A stretch of 64,000 nucleotides of DNA. It comes from Hydrangea macrophylla (lineage: Eukaryota > Streptophyta > Magnoliopsida > Cornales > Hydrangeaceae). This document shows, one piece after another, positions 23,744 to 36,378 of this stretch (its first letter is position 1; every line of letters begins with the position of its first letter). The stretch lies in assembly GCA_033977485.1 (NCBI GenBank), contig CM066989.1:91779887-91843886 (forward strand). Direction: 5' to 3'. The notes below the pieces were generated by a model. The model had not been told where the DNA came from, made no database searches, and worked only from the letters and a program-made list of their open reading frames with translations. A program made the translations under genes and the position numbers.

Positions 23744-24293
23744 CCGCCAACATACTTATTAGTTTCTCATGGGTTTAAAACCTGAGTTTGAGTTTGTTCG
23801 AACTCATCTTTTAAACACCTCTCTTATGCCACCTATCTTTTAGGCATTTGCTACCCTTGATGGTGATGAGTGTCGCCGTCGTCTCATTCAGCTTTTGGCT
23901 CCACTATTACCAGAGCCATCTCTTATGCCAGATCAAATGGCTTTTCATACTTCCTCAGGCTCCGGATCTCGTCTTCTGGGTAAGTGTCCTCCGTGTACTC
24001 ATTGTGGGTACCTGGTCATAGCAAGGATCGTTGCTTCAAACTTCATCCCGAGCTAAGGGAGTCCTATAAGAGAAATAAGGGAAAGGCACCAACCCGTACT
24101 GGAGTTGTGGCAGAAACAACTCCTACTTCTGATATCCTTCAACTTCACTCAGTTTCAGACCCAAATGGATCAGTTTCAAACACAATTGGGAACCCTCTTG
24201 CAGCAGCATAATCGCTCCAACTCTTCTACACCCACAACTACTCCTGCCACAGGTACGAGTGCTGCTCTTCATGTTAAGTCTGGCAATCTAACT

Positions 24294-27200
24294 TGGGTTC
24301 TTGATTCTGGTGCTAGTGATCATATCCGGTGAGTTATCCTCGTTTTCTTCTATTTTGATTCCCGTCTCTAATATTGTTCGTATTATAGATGTATCTCCTC
24401 ATATTACTTTGTCCTCCGTTCTTATGTGTCTGGTTTCTTATGTAATCTTCTTTCCATCGGTTGTCTTGTTAAAGATATGCACTGTGTTGCTATTTTTTCA
24501 CCCAGTACTTGTCTCTTGTAAGACCCAATTTTGAAGAAGATTTTTGGCACAGGGTATGAGCGGGATGGATTGTACTACTTTGGAGATCCTCCTAGAGAAA
24601 GTTCGTTGTCTTCTGGCTTTCATACGTCAGTTTTACCAGTTTCAGAATCGTTTAATTTTTCTTGAGAGTCTTTACATTTGTGGCACGCCCCCTTGGGCCA
24701 TGCAAACTTTAAAAAATATCTTTGTCAACACTTTCTTTTATTGAATAAAGCCAACCAGAAATTTAATTTTAGTTGTGTGGTGTGTGAATTATCTAAACAT
24801 ACTCGCTCTAGCTATATTCCTCGTACGACACGTGCACCTTGTGTTTTGGATCTCATTCATATTGATGTGTTGGGGGCTTCTCCCGTTACTGCTCTTTCTA
24901 GCCATCGCTATTACGTTACTTTTATTGATGATCACACTCGTTGTACTTGGGTTTATCTTTTAAAGAGAAAATCAAAAGTCTTTACTCTCGTTAAATTTTT
25001 TTTTACAAATGATTAAAACCCAGTATAACACTGTTGTTCGTAATCTTTGGTCTGATAATGGTCAGGAGGACATCACTAATGAATTTAAGGTGGAACTTAA
25101 TAAATACGGTATCCTACAGCAACTTATACCCCTGAACAGAATGGTGTTGCTGAACTCAAAAATCCCGCTATCATGTCTGTGTCCTTTTGCTTCTCTGTGG
25201 GATGCATGTTTTGGCACTTGGCTGTTCTTACAAGTTACAACCATTTATCGGTTGAATCGGACCCCTAGTTGAGTCCTCCAGGGCAAAGCTCTGCTACATG
25301 TTCTTCAGGCCGATTTTACTCTCTTTCCCATCACACCCCGTGTTTTTGGGTGTACTTGTTTCGTCCAGAGTCGTATTCCCACTGGCACTAAGTTGGATAA
25401 CAAGGCAGTCAAGTGTGTCTTCTTGGGTTATTCTAGTATGTCTAAAGGGTATTGGTGTTACGATCCTATCACTCGTCACACATATCACTCTCTAGATGTC
25501 ACTTTTTTTGGAAGATACTCCTTTTTATGCAGGTACACATTCTTCACCAGTATCTGCAGTTGAACAAGTTCCAGAGGACACTAATCCTTTCCCACATCTC
25601 GTTCCTGTATTTGAGTCTCCTCTAGAAACATGTCCTTCTCTTCCTCCAGTCATCACTAGTGATCCTTCCCAGGTATATTCTGTTTCACCCAGATGTCCTT
25701 CCTGGAATCGCCGGCCCCCTGACAGATATGGTTTTCTGATAGTACTACTCACCCTATTGCTCTGTATGTTTCATATCAGGGTCTTTCCAACTCCTATCGG
25801 TCTTTCCTCAGTTAGGTTGCCTCTGTTCCAATTCCTTGGTTAGTATCTGAGGCACTCCAGAATCCCCAATGGGTGGCTGCCATGCGTGTTGAAATGGATG
25901 CTCTTGTGCGGAATCAGACTTCGGAACTTGTGTCTTTACCCCTGGTATAAAGACAGTTGGGTGCAAATGGGTCTTCACTATCAAGTACCAAGTCGATGGG
26001 TCTTGAGCGACATAAAGCCCGTCTTGTTGCAAAAGGATTCACACAAATACCTGCCAATGATAATTCTGCTACGTTTGCTCTAGTGGCAAAGTTAACAACT
26101 GTCCATCTCCTTGTGTCCCTAGCTGCCTCACATTCTTGGCCTCTTCATCAATTGGATGTCAAGAACGCTTTTTTGAATGGGGACTTGGAGGAAACGATTT
26201 ACATGGATGCTTTTTTCGGGCTGAGGTCCGTATTCGGGGAAAGTGTGTCGACTACAGAAATCTTTATATGGCCTAAAGCAATCTCCACGTGCTTGGTTCA
26301 GCCGATTTAGCGAGGTTTGTCCTATCCATGAAATTTGTTCGATGCCACTTTGATCATACCTGTTTTATTCATCTTCGGTCAGATGGCCGCTATGTTATTC
26401 GTTCCGTGAATGTTGATGATATTATTATCACTAGAGATGATGCTTTTGGTATTACGAAGGTCAAACAGGCTCTTGGGAAATTCTTTGATGTCAAGGACTT
26501 GGGTCCTCTTTGGTATTTTCTGGGCATTGAAGTTACATGTTCTCATGATGGTATTTCCTTATCCCAAAGGAAGTATACTCTTCATCTTCTTCAGGATACT
26601 GGCATGTTAGGGTATCGGCTAGCATACACTCCTATGGATCCAAACTTGAAGTTATCTGCCGACTCTGGAGACCCTCTTCCTGATGCATAAATTTATTAGC
26701 GCCTTATTGGTCGCCTCATTTACCTGACTCACACACGACCTGATATTTCCTTTGTTATCAGTGTTGTGAGTCAATTCATGCACTCTCCATGAACTTCTCA
26801 TCCTGATGCTGTTCATCACATCCTCCGATATCTCAAGTCATGTCCTGATCTTGGGCTATTTAATACTGCTGGATTACAGGATGGGATTTCTTGCTTTACT
26901 GATGCGGACTATGCTGGGTCAAAGAGTGATAGGCGCTCCACTTCTAGTTTTTGTACCTTTTATGGTGATCATCTCTTATCATGGAAAAGTAAGAAACAAG
27001 TTGTTTCTCGGTCCTCAGCTATTGCAGAATATAGGGCTATGGCCCAAGGCACATGTGAACTTCTTTGACTTCGATTGTTGTTAACAGAGTTGGGATATCC
27101 TATAAGAAAACCCTTTACATTATTTTGTGACAAGAAGTCTGCCACCATGCTTGCCTCTGACTCAGTTCTCCATGAGTGTACTAAGCATTTTGAAGTGGAT

Positions 27201-27362
27201 GTTCACTTTATCAAGGAAAAAGTTCGCTCAGGAATTATTGTTCTAAGTTTTGTTCTTTCTTCTGATCAAGCTGATGACATGTTTACCAAGTCTATTGGTC
27301 CTTCTCTATTGAAGATGTCTCTTAGCAAGCTTGGTCTCGTTGACATCTTCGCCCCAACTTGA
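24294..27362 (+). pseudogene. Copia B pol (protease, integrase, RT, RNase H)
   Basis: The aspartic protease motif WVLDSGASDH is at about 24294. GAG-pre-integrase text (WHAPLGHANFKKYL) near 24680 is followed by the integrase zinc finger and core (SSHRYYVTFIDDHTRC, about 24900), RT palm around 26150-26540 (LDVKNAFLNGDLEE; VDDIIITRDD, where the usual YVDD is NVDD) and RNase H at 26900-27350 (DADYAGSKSDRRST, TKHFEVDVHFIKE). Several stops and frame changes throughout. It ends in TTGAGGGGGAG, the polypurine tract before the 3' LTR. Confidence 0.9.
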
Positions 27363-27369
27363 GGGGGAG

Positions 27370-27600
27370 TATTGGAGATAATATTTGATACGGTCTTATC
27401 CCGTATTTAATATTATCTCTCAAGTTTAGGAAAGATTTGATTTTGATTTATTTTGATCCTGCAATCTTTTATTTATTTTTCCTTTCTTGTTATTTCCTTT
27501 CTAGTTATTTCCCTTTTCCTTGATTTCTAGGTTGTATATAAACAGATGATTGTAACATTGAATAATAAGAAAAACATTTTACCTATTCTTGTTTTCTTCT
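27370..27600 (+). repeat. 3' LTR of Copia B
   Basis: 231 bp beginning TATTGGAGATAAT after the polypurine tract and ending GTTTTCTTCT, then the TCCCG target duplicate. Confidence 0.85.
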
Positions 27601-27605
27601 TCCCG

Positions 27606-28718
27606 CAAGGATTATACTTCTGAGGGTACTGAAGGTAAAGATAAGTGGTGTGATTATTGTAATCGACCCGGGCATATTCGTGCGATTTGTTGGAAACTCC
27701 ATGGCCGTCCACCATTAACAAAAGGAAGAGGTGGAGGTCGAAGAGGTGGCTGGGGAAGTGGGCCTAGGGCCCACTTAACCACTGGCTCGGATTCTCATCA
27801 TTCAGAGGAGTCATCTTCTACTTCTTCCGCTTCTGTTGGTGGTATTAGTAGCACAGATATGGAGACATTGAGACGTATTATGGCACAATTAGACACTCCT
27901 ACGAGTGCTTCTAATTCTTTTGCTCAAGTATGTAATTTTGCTAATTTTTCTAGTGCTTTACATGCTACCTCTCAACCACCATGGATCATTGATTCAGGGG
28001 CTTCAGATCACATGAGTGGTCTGTCCAATATTTTTTCTTCTTATGATCCGTGTTCAGGTAAAGATAAAGTTAGAACCGCGGATGGTAATCTTTCTCCCAT
28101 CTCTGGTAAAGGTGTCATTCATGCCTCGAGTTCACTGCCATTATCTTCAGTTCTTCGACTAATCTTCTTTCAATTACTCGAATTACGCGCGATCTTAATT
28201 GTTGTGTAACTTTCTTTCCATATCACAGTGTCGTTCAGGATCTCTCCACAAAGAAGATGAATGGCAGTGGTACGAAAGAGAATGGACTCTATTTTTGGTT
28301 GCCCAATGATGCTGAGAGTGGAAATATACCAAGAAGTGCTCGTCATTCATTGAGGGAGAATCTTCCTAAAGAGGCTTGGCTGTGGCACCAGAGACTAAGA
28401 CATCCTTCTTTTTACCTTCTCCGTCATTTGTTTCCTTCTTTACTAAATAATAAGAATGTTTCTGATACACTTTGTGAAGCATGTGAACTTGGCAAACATA
28501 ATCGTGCTATTCCTTTTTAGCTTATTCATGCTGATGTGTGGGGTCCCTCTCATGTTTCGTCTTTGAATGGTTACAAATGGTTTGTTACTTTTATTGATGA
28601 TTTTTCTCGTACTACTTGGGTGTATTTAATGAAAGACAAAAGTGAAGTGTTCTCTATTTTTAGAACTCTCACAAAATGATTTACACTCAATTTAGTACTA
28701 CTGAAAAAATTGTTCCAT

Positions 28719-28749
<31 letters not shown>

Positions 28750-29162
28750 TGGAATATATTTATAGTGGTCTTTAAACCTACTTTTCTGAGCATGGCATGG
28801 TTCATCAAACTTCCTGCATTAATACTCCCCAACAAAACGGAGTTGCAGAGCGTAAGAATCGCTATTTGTTAGAAATTGCTCGGTCTATGATGTTTTTGAT
28901 GTAGGTTCCAAAATCCTATTAGGGGGAGGCTGTTTTAACGGCTGCCTACCTCATTAACAGATTACACACTCGTGTTCTGGGTAAGAAATCCCTCATTGAA
29001 ATTCTCCTTAATCCGTCTTCTGTGTGTTGTCATTCCTCCCAAAGTATTTGGGTGTGTCTGTTTTGTTCACAATCACTCTTCGTCTCGAAAAAAGTTAGAC
29101 CCCCGTGCCCTCAAGTGTGTCTTTCTTGGTTATTCACCCACTCAAAATGGGTACAAGTGTTA
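27606..29162 (+). pseudogene. Copia A zinc knuckle, protease and integrase
   Basis: The frame resumes after element B. The CCHC knuckle (CDYCNRPGHIRAICWKLH) is at about 27650, the protease motif WIIDSGASDHMSG at about 27985, GAG-pre-integrase (WLWHQRLRHPSFYLL) near 28380, and the integrase core (SLNGYKWFVTFIDDFSRTTW) at about 28560. A run of about 28 G at 28722-28749 replaces the short G-rich segment seen at the same place in element C. After this the frame is broken by stops. Cut at 29162 by element C. Confidence 0.88.
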
Positions 29163-29318
29163 TGTTGACAAACATTTGGTTAAACTTAGAGAGTACAATC
29201 GTCTCTCTATCTTTTATTAATAAAGAGAAGAAGAAAAGAAAGGGAAAAATAATTACAGAGAAGTTCCTACACAAAGGTAAAATAAAATAAGAGAACTAAA
29301 AGATATAACTCTCAACAC
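29163..29318 (-). repeat. 3' LTR of Copia C
   Basis: 156 bp. Followed on the + strand by CTCCCCCTCAAG, the complement of a polypurine tract. Confidence 0.9.
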
Positions 29319-29483
29319 TCCCCCTCAAGCGGGTGCAAAGATATCTCTCATGCCCAGCTTGCCGAGAATAGAGTGAAAAAATTTGCTAGCTAAACTCTTA
29401 GTAAGAACATCTGCTAACTGTTCTCCGGACTTCACAAATGGAGTGCAAATAATCCCACTATTCAACTTCTCCTTGATGAAGTG

Positions 29484-32400
29484 TCAATCTATTTCAACAT
29501 GCTTGGTCCTATCATGTTGGACCGGATTGTGAGCGATATTAATTGCAGCTTTATTGTCACAATACAACTTCATAGAGTCTTCAGGCCCAAAATGAAGGTC
29601 AGATAGGATAATCTGAATCCATAACAACTCACATAGTCCCTGTACCATGGCTCTGAATGCCATGGCTCTGAATTCTGCCTTGGCACTAGACCTCGCCACA
29701 ACTTGTTGCTTCTTGCTCCTCCAAGTAACCAAGTTGCCACCAACAAATGAACAATATCCCGTTGTTGACCTCCTGTCAGTAACAGACCCAGCCCAATCTG
29801 CATCTGTATAGGCCTCCACTTGAGTGTGACCATGCTTAGCAAAGAATAAACACCCTTTCCAGGTGCTGACTTGAGATACCTTAAAATTCTGAAGACAGTA
29901 GCAAGGTGAACCTGTCTCGGAGAATGCATAAACTGACTGACCACACTCACGGTGAAAACTATGTTCGGTCTAGTGTGAGATAGGTAAATTAGCTTGCCAA
30001 CCATCATCTGATATCTTCCCTTGTCAACAGGTTCTCCACTTGTGTCATCACTAATTTTCTTATTTGGGTCCATTGGGGTGTCAACTGCTTTACTCCCAAG
30101 CATCCCTGTTTCCTACAATAGATCTAAGATATATTGTCTCTAAGAAATAAAAATCCCGTCCTTGGATCTAGCAACTTCGATCCCCAAGAAATACTTCAAG
30201 TTCCCAAAATCCTTGATCTCAAATTCTTTGGCGAGATAACTCTTCAACCGTCCCATCTCTTCTACGTCATCTCCTGTGAGGACTATATCATCAACATAAA
30301 CTATCAATGCAGTCAACTTATTTCCTGAAGAACGTTTTATGAAGAGAGTATGATCACCCTGACTCTGTTTGAATCCATAATTGATCATGGCTTGTGAAAA
30401 CCTATCAAACCATGCTCTAGGTGATTGCTTGAGCCCATACAACGACTTCTTGAGACGGCACGCTTTTCCCTTTGTCTTAGTATCCTCAAAACCTAGAGGA
30501 ATATCCATTTACACTTCTTCCTCTAGGTCACCATGCAAGAAGGCATTTTTTACATCACTCCAAATTTGCTGCAAGAGACAACAAAATTCTAATAGAGTTC
30601 ATCTTGGCCACAGGAGCAAATGTTTCTTGGTAATCAACTCCATAAGTTTAAGTAAATCCTTTAGCCACTAATCTGGCCTTATACCTCTCAATTGTCCCAT
30701 CGGCCTTGTGTTTCAGAGTGAACACCCACTTGCTACCCTACAGCCTTCTTCCCTCGAGGTAACTCTGCTAATTCCCAAGTGCAATTCTTTGAGAGTGCTT
30801 TCATTTCTTCAACCGTGGCTGATTTCCACTTAGGATTAGAGAGCGCTTCCTGTACATGGTTAGGAACTAAAATAGAGGGAAGTTTGGACACAAAGTCCCT
30901 ATAGGATGGAGACAAACGTGAGTATGAAACATAATTAGAAAGAGGATGCTTAGTACAAGTTCTAGTGCCCTTTCGATGAGCAATAGGAATGTCTAAATCA
31001 TCACTTGAATCAGGAAAGTGAGTGAATGGACTCGAAATACCTGGATCATCATCACTAGAAGTGATTGGCTACAGTGAAGGGAAAGGAACAACTTCCATTT
31101 CTGCTGTCCCAAATGTTTTACTTTCTTTGTTCTTTGAGTATGTCAGTAACTCTTTCCCCCTTTTTTCAGTTTGTTCTCTTTCTCCCTCACATTCCTCTTT
31201 ATTTTCTACCTTACCTTTCCTAAGTTCCTCTCCCCCTTCCTCTTTATTTTCTCTTGACTCATCGACTTCCTTTTTCACATTTTCTACTCTTTCTCCCTCA
31301 TCTCTTTCTGTTGTGAAAGGAACAATGGCAATAGGCACTCCTCCAGGCATCTTTTCCTCACTCTCTTTCTCCCCTTGAAGAGGTGGCTATGGAGACTGAA
31401 AGTAGGATTGGGTCTCATGGAAGGTGACATCCATAAAGACATACCACTTACGTGAAGGAGGATGATAACACCGATACCCCTTTTGTGTGGGTGAGTAGCC
31501 AATGAAGACACATTTAAGAGCACGAGGATCTAAATTTTTTCGGGAAGGAGAATGGTTATGAACAAAGCAAACACAACCAAACACTTTGGGAGGAATAGTA
31601 AATGTAGACGATGGACTAAGGAGAATTTCAATGGGAGATTTCTTACCAAGGACACGAATGGGTAAACGATTGATGAGGTATGCAGTCGTTAAAACTGCCT
31701 CACCCTAATAGGGTTTTGGAACCTGCATAGAAAACATCATGGAGCGAGCAGTTTCCAACAGATGGCGATTCTTCCGTTCTGCAACTCCATTTTGTTGGGG
31801 AGTATTAGTGCAGGAAGTTTGATGAATTATGCCATGTTCAGAAAAATAGGATTTAAGGCCACCATAAATATATTCCCCCCCTTTATCAGAACGCACAATT
31901 TTGACAACAGTACTAAATTGAGTGCATATCATTTTGTGAAAGCTTTTGAAAATCGAAAACACATCACTCTTATCTTTCATCAAATAAGTAGTACGAGAAA
32001 AATCGTTAATAAAAGTAACAAACCACTTATAACCATTCAAGGAAGAGATATGGGATGGACCATAAACATCAGTATGAACAATCTGAAAAGTAGTAGTACT
32101 TTTATTCAAACTCAAATTAAAGGTGGCACGATGATGTTTGCCAAGTTCACATGCTTCACAAAGAGCATTAAAAACATTCTTATTATTTATTAAAGAAGGA
32201 AATAAATGACGAAGAAGTGAAAAAGATGGATGGCTTAGTCTCTGGTGCCATAGCCAAGCCTCTCAGGGAAGAGTCTCCCTCAGTGAATGGTGAGCACTCC
32301 GAGGCATATTCCCACATTCTCAGATTCCTTGGGTAGCAGAAAATAGAGTCCATTCTCTTCCCTACCACTGCCAATCATCTTCTTTGTGGAGAGATCCTGA

Positions 32401-32585
32401 ATGACACAGTGAGAGGGAAAGAAAGTCACACAACAATTTAGGTCTCGAGTAATGCGACTAATAGAAATAAGATTAGTCAAAAAATTGGGTACATGAAGAA
32501 CCAAAGATAAAGTTAGAGAATTAGAAGCATTAATGACACCTTCACCAGAAATAGGAGAAAGATTGCCATCTGTAGTTCTGAGCAT
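29484..32585 (-). pseudogene. Copia C pol (integrase, RT, RNase H)
   Basis: Read on the - strand: integrase core (GYKWFVTFINDFSRT, about 32035; VRSDKGGEYIYGG, about 31890; NGVAERKNRHLLE, about 31780), the conserved FVHNHSPSRKNLDPRA segment (31560), RT ([20 protein letters not shown] about 30420; YVDDIVLTGDD about 30300) and RNase H ([17 protein letters not shown] about 29800; [22 protein letters not shown] about 29500). The YVDD catalytic motif is intact. A few stops and shifts separate the blocks. Confidence 0.9.
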
Positions 32586-33794
32586 AGGTAAAAAAATTGG
32601 TAGACAGACCAGTCATGTGATCGGAAGCCCCCGAGTCAATGATCCATGGTTGTTGAGATGTAGCATGTAAAGCACAAGAAAAATTAGTAACATTACCTGC
32701 TTGAGCAAAAGATGTAGACGAACTTGTGGGAGTGTCCAGCTGTGCCATAATACGCCTCAATGTCTCCAGGTCAGCACTTCTAATACCCCCTGCAGCAGAT
32801 GAAGGGGAGGATGACTCCTCTGAATGAGGAGGGTTAGAACTAGCGGATAAGTGAGCCCTGGGCCCGTTGCCCCGGCCGCCACTGCATCCTCCACCTGTCC
32901 CCTTTGTTAATGGAGGATGGCCATGGAGCTTCCAACAACTCGCACGAATATGCCCCGATCTATTGCAATAATCACACCACTTGTCTTTAGCATCAGTACC
33001 CTCAGAAATATTGTCTTTTCGTGAATTGAAAACAGGGCCCTTACCCCCTCTCTGACTAGAAGAGGCCAAAGCAGATCTATCAGTGGAAACAGGGGAAAGC
33101 ATAGCAGAGCGGCGACTCTCCTCATTCTGAACATATGCAAATGCTTCCCTAAGTGACGGTAAAGGTTCCATCCCAAGTACCTGACTCCTAACTTGATCAA
33201 ACTTGGAATTGAGCCCAACAAGGAATTTAAAAATTCGTTCACTCTCAATATATTCTTTAAAACTAGCAGCATTTGTGGGACAAACTGGGCGATGATTTTT
33301 TTAAGTGATCAAGACGCTTCCACATAGTGGATAAGGATGTAAATTTATGAAGTGTAGAACGGTCACCTTGAACCTCGGCCTCAATTGTCCTACGAAGTTC
33401 ATAAATTTGAGCTATGTTACCTTTCCTAGCATATGTCTGTGCAAGAGTATCCCAAATGTCATTTGCAGTTTCCATTTCCAAGAAAAATTTAGCAATAGCG
33501 GGCTCCATCGAATGAACAAGCCAGCTCATAAACAGATAATTATCAATCTCCCACTTAGCATAAGTGGGTTCATCACGACTAGGTGCCTTGATAGTGCCAT
33601 CAACATAACCATACGTTGCTCGACTACAGAAGCCAGAATGTGGCAGACTGAGACCACGAAAGATAATTTTCACCATTGAGTAAGGCAATAGTGATTTTGG
33701 AACCAGGTTTCTCGGTAACAAGGAACTGCTTCTCATTACCTATAGGAGAATCTTTACCACTGGGGTTTCCAATTGTAATTCCTTCCTTTGACAT
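32542..33794 (-). pseudogene. Copia C gag and protease
   Basis: It starts at 33794 (MSKEGITIGNPSGKDS). ALLNGENYLSW, then AKWEIDNYLFMSWLVHSMEP and IWDTLAQTYARKGNIAQIYE form the gag core. The CCHC knuckle (CDYCNRSGHIRASCWKLH) is at about 32960 and the protease motif WIIDSGASDHMTG at about 32640. Frameshifts near 33690 and 33270 break the reading. It is a close relative of the gag of Copia A. Confidence 0.88.
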
Positions 33795-34054
33795 GTTGAA
33801 GGAAATATGCACTTACCCAAAGAGAATGATGGTCAGTAAGGCACTCTTAGTACTCACACGCACCTTTTAGGTGCAATTGTCCACTGTATGGACAGGTATG
33901 GGTCTAAAATCGGACCTAAAAAGGGAAGAAACAAAGGATTGGATCAGCCCTAATTGAATTTGTATGAACCAACGAATAGGGCTAAAAAAGAAGAAAAAAA
34001 AGAGAAATAGGGCTGTCGGATCAGGCCAGGCTTGAAAAAAATTCTCCCGGGTGA

Positions 34055-34140
34055 ACAGTATCGTAAATAGTAACGATGAACAGTGTGATGAACAGTAACG
34101 ATGAATAGTACGATGAACAGTAACGATGAATAGTGCTTAG
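34055..34140 (-). repeat. Leader repeats of Copia C
   Basis: Imperfect tandem copies of GATGAACAGTAAC / GATGAATAGT between the primer site and gag of C. A similar array lies in the leader of element E (56770-56867). Confidence 0.75.
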
Positions 34141-34240
34141 GTCATGTTTGGTGGTGGAAGGTGTATGGGTTGGGGTGGTGTGGTGGTGGCTGGAGGAAGC
34201 TAGGGTTAGGTAGAGGATGGTTGGGAAGGCTCTGATACCA

Positions 34241-34395
34241 TGTTGACAAATATTTGGTCAAAGTTAGAGAGTATAATCGTCTCTCTATCTTTTATTAATA
34301 AAGAGAAGAAGAAAACAAAGGGAAAAATAATTACAGAGAAGTCCCTACACAAAGATAAAATAAAATAAGAGAACTAAAAGATATAACTCTCAACA
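34241..34395 (-). repeat. 5' LTR of Copia C
   Basis: 155 bp matching 29163-29318 with several substitutions. The adjoining GGCTCTGATACCA on the + strand is the complement of the primer binding site. Confidence 0.9.
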
Positions 34396-36360
34396 AGTGG
34401 TACGTCGCATGGATGTCACATTCCATGAGACATACTCCTACTTTCAGTCTTCACAGTCTCTATAGTCACCTCTTCAGGGGGAGGGAGAGAGTGAGGAAGA
34501 GTTGTCTGTTGCTATTATATGCACCGAGGAGGGGGTTGAAACTGAGGGAGTACCAGAAGTAAGGGAGAATGAGGGAAAAGGGGAGCCCAGGGAGAGTGAG
34601 GAAGAAAATAGAGAGAAGAGTGAGGGAGAAAGAGAAAGAGAACCTATTGAAAAAGGGGGGAAAGAGAAATAGTTGCTGACATACTCAAAAAACAAGGAGA
34701 GGCAACGGTTTGGGGCATCAGACATGGAAGCTATTCCTTTCCCTCCACTAGGGCATGAACTAAACATCCTCTTTCTAATTTTGTTTTATACTCTCATTTG
34801 TCCCCATCCTATAGAGCCTTTGTGTCCAAACTTTCCTCAATTTTTATTCCTAACCATGTCCAGGAAACTGTGTCTGATCCTAAATGGTTGAAGAGATGAA
34901 AGCGCTCTCTAAGAATGGTACTTGGGAATTAACAGAGTTACCTCGAGGGAAGAAGACAGTAGGGTGCAAGTGGGTGTTCACTGTGAAACATGAAGCTGAT
35001 GGGACGATTAAGAGGTACAAAGTCAGGTTAGTGGCTAAGGGATTTACTCAGACTTACGGAGAGGACTACTAGGAGACATTTGCTCCAGTAGCTAAGATGA
35101 ATTATATTAGAATTTTACTGTCTCTTGTAGCAAATTTGGATTGGCCATTACATTAGTTTGATGTGAAGAATGCTTTCTTACATTGTGATTAGAGGAAGAA
35201 GTGTACATGGATGTTTCCCCAGGATTTAAGGATATCAAGACTAAAGGGAAAGTGTGTCGTCCCCGAAAGTCATTGTATGGACTCAAGCAGTCACCTAGAG
35301 CGTGGTTTGATCGTTTCTCACAAGCTGTGCTGAAGTATGGGTTCAAACAGAGCCAATGTGATCATACCCTCTTTTTTAAGCACTCTTCGGGAGGTAAAGT
35401 CACTGCTTTGATCGTTTATGTTGATGATATTGTTCTCACTAGAGATGATCTGGAAGAGATGGAGAAGTTAAAAAATTACCAGGCTAAGGAATTTGAGATT
35501 AAGGATTTGGTAAACTTAAAGTATTTCTTGGGAGTAGAAGTGGCAAGATCCAATGATGGGATATTAATATCATAGAGACAGAATGTGCTGAACTTACTAA
35601 AGGAAACATGGATGTTGGGTAGCAAGGCAGCTGATACACCTATGGATCCTAATCTGAAGCTTGGGGATGACTCAAGTGGAGAACCAGTGGATAAGGGTAG
35701 ATATCAGAGGATGGTAGGTAAATTGATTATCTATCTCACACTAGACCAGACATTGCTTTCGCAGTGTGTGTGGCAAGTCGGTTTATTCATTCTCCAAGAC
35801 AGGTTCATCTTGATGTGGTCTTTTATATTATAAGGTACCTCAAGTCAACACCAGGGAAAGGTTTGTTCTTTGGTAAGCATGGTCACAGTCAAGTTGCGGC
35901 CTATATCGATGCAGATTGGACAGGGTCAGTGATCGACAGGAGGTCAACCACGGGGTATTATTCCTTTGTTGGGGGGAACCTTGTTATGTGGAGAAGCAAA
36001 AAACAGCCCGTAGTGGCTCGATCTAGTGTTGAAGCAGAGTTTCGAGCTATGGCACAGGGAGTGTGCGAGTTATTATGGATTCAAATTATTCTTTCAGATA
36101 TGGGTTTTAGGCCAGAAGACTCGATGAAGTTGTACAGTGACAATAAAGCTGCTATCAACATTGCTCATAATTCTGTTCAGCATGACAGGACTAAGCACGT
36201 GGAAATTGATCATCACTTTATTAAGGAAAAGTTGAACAGTGGAAGTATTTGCACTCCAATTGTGAAGTCTAGAGAACAGTTAGCCAATGTCTTTACTAAG
36301 AGTCTTGCTAGTAGATCTTTCCACTTCATTCTTAGCAAGCTGGGTTTTAGAATATCTTAG
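34396..36360 (+). pseudogene. Copia A pol, RT and RNase H
   Basis: It resumes after C with GTACGTCGCATGGATGTCAC (the RRMDVTFHET segment). RT begins at about 34890 (VEEMKALSKNGTWEL, CKWVFTVKHEADGTIKRYK), with [17 protein letters not shown] at about 35270 and YVDDIVLTRDD at about 35420. RNase H runs 35880-36360 ([47 protein letters not shown]). Stops at 35068-35070 and elsewhere. The polypurine tract GAGGGGGAG precedes the 3' LTR. Confidence 0.9.
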
Positions 36361-36378
36361 CACCAGCTTGAGGGGGAG

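Larger units (their letters stand above)
18911..24300 (+). pseudogene. Copia B gag, split by hAT H2
   Basis: ATG at 18911 opens MSNLTNPTITDPQASAT, followed by VTSVLLNGRNFAAWSRSF, LDNCSILGWLYNSMEE-like text and YFAYIQSRWEELAQYEPQ, typical of copia gag (Retrotran_gag families). It is interrupted at 19481 by H2 and resumes at 23752 (GLKPEFEFVRTHLLNTS). Beyond that are stops, a degraded zinc-knuckle segment near 23995 (GHSKDRCFKLHP) and a Q-rich linker leading to the protease. Non-functional. Confidence 0.85.
14193..27600 (+). mobile_element. Copia retrotransposon B, inserted in gag of A
   Basis: LTRs 14193-14428 and 27370-27600 share the block starting TTGGAGATAATATTTGATAC. A perfect 5-bp duplication TCCCG flanks it (14188-14192 and 27601-27605). 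Gag-pol is on the + strand with many stops and frame changes. It contains the two hAT elements; without them it is about 4.9 kb. The ends of the LTR are not the usual TG...CA. Confidence 0.9.
29163..34395 (-). mobile_element. Copia retrotransposon C, reversed, inserted in A
   Basis: 5,233 bp with LTRs 29163-29318 and 34241-34395 (on the - strand starting TGTTGAGAGTTATATC and ending TTGTCAACA). The - strand primer site TGGTATCAGAGCC is at 34229-34241. It interrupts the integrase end of A. The proteins are close to those of A but the LTRs differ, so they are related families. The flanks do not show a clean 5-bp duplication. Confidence 0.92.

Noticed and set aside
34055..34140. CRISPR-like array (short direct repeats)
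   Set aside because: The units are adjacent, degenerate and without spacers, and the genome is a plant's; they sit in a Copia leader.
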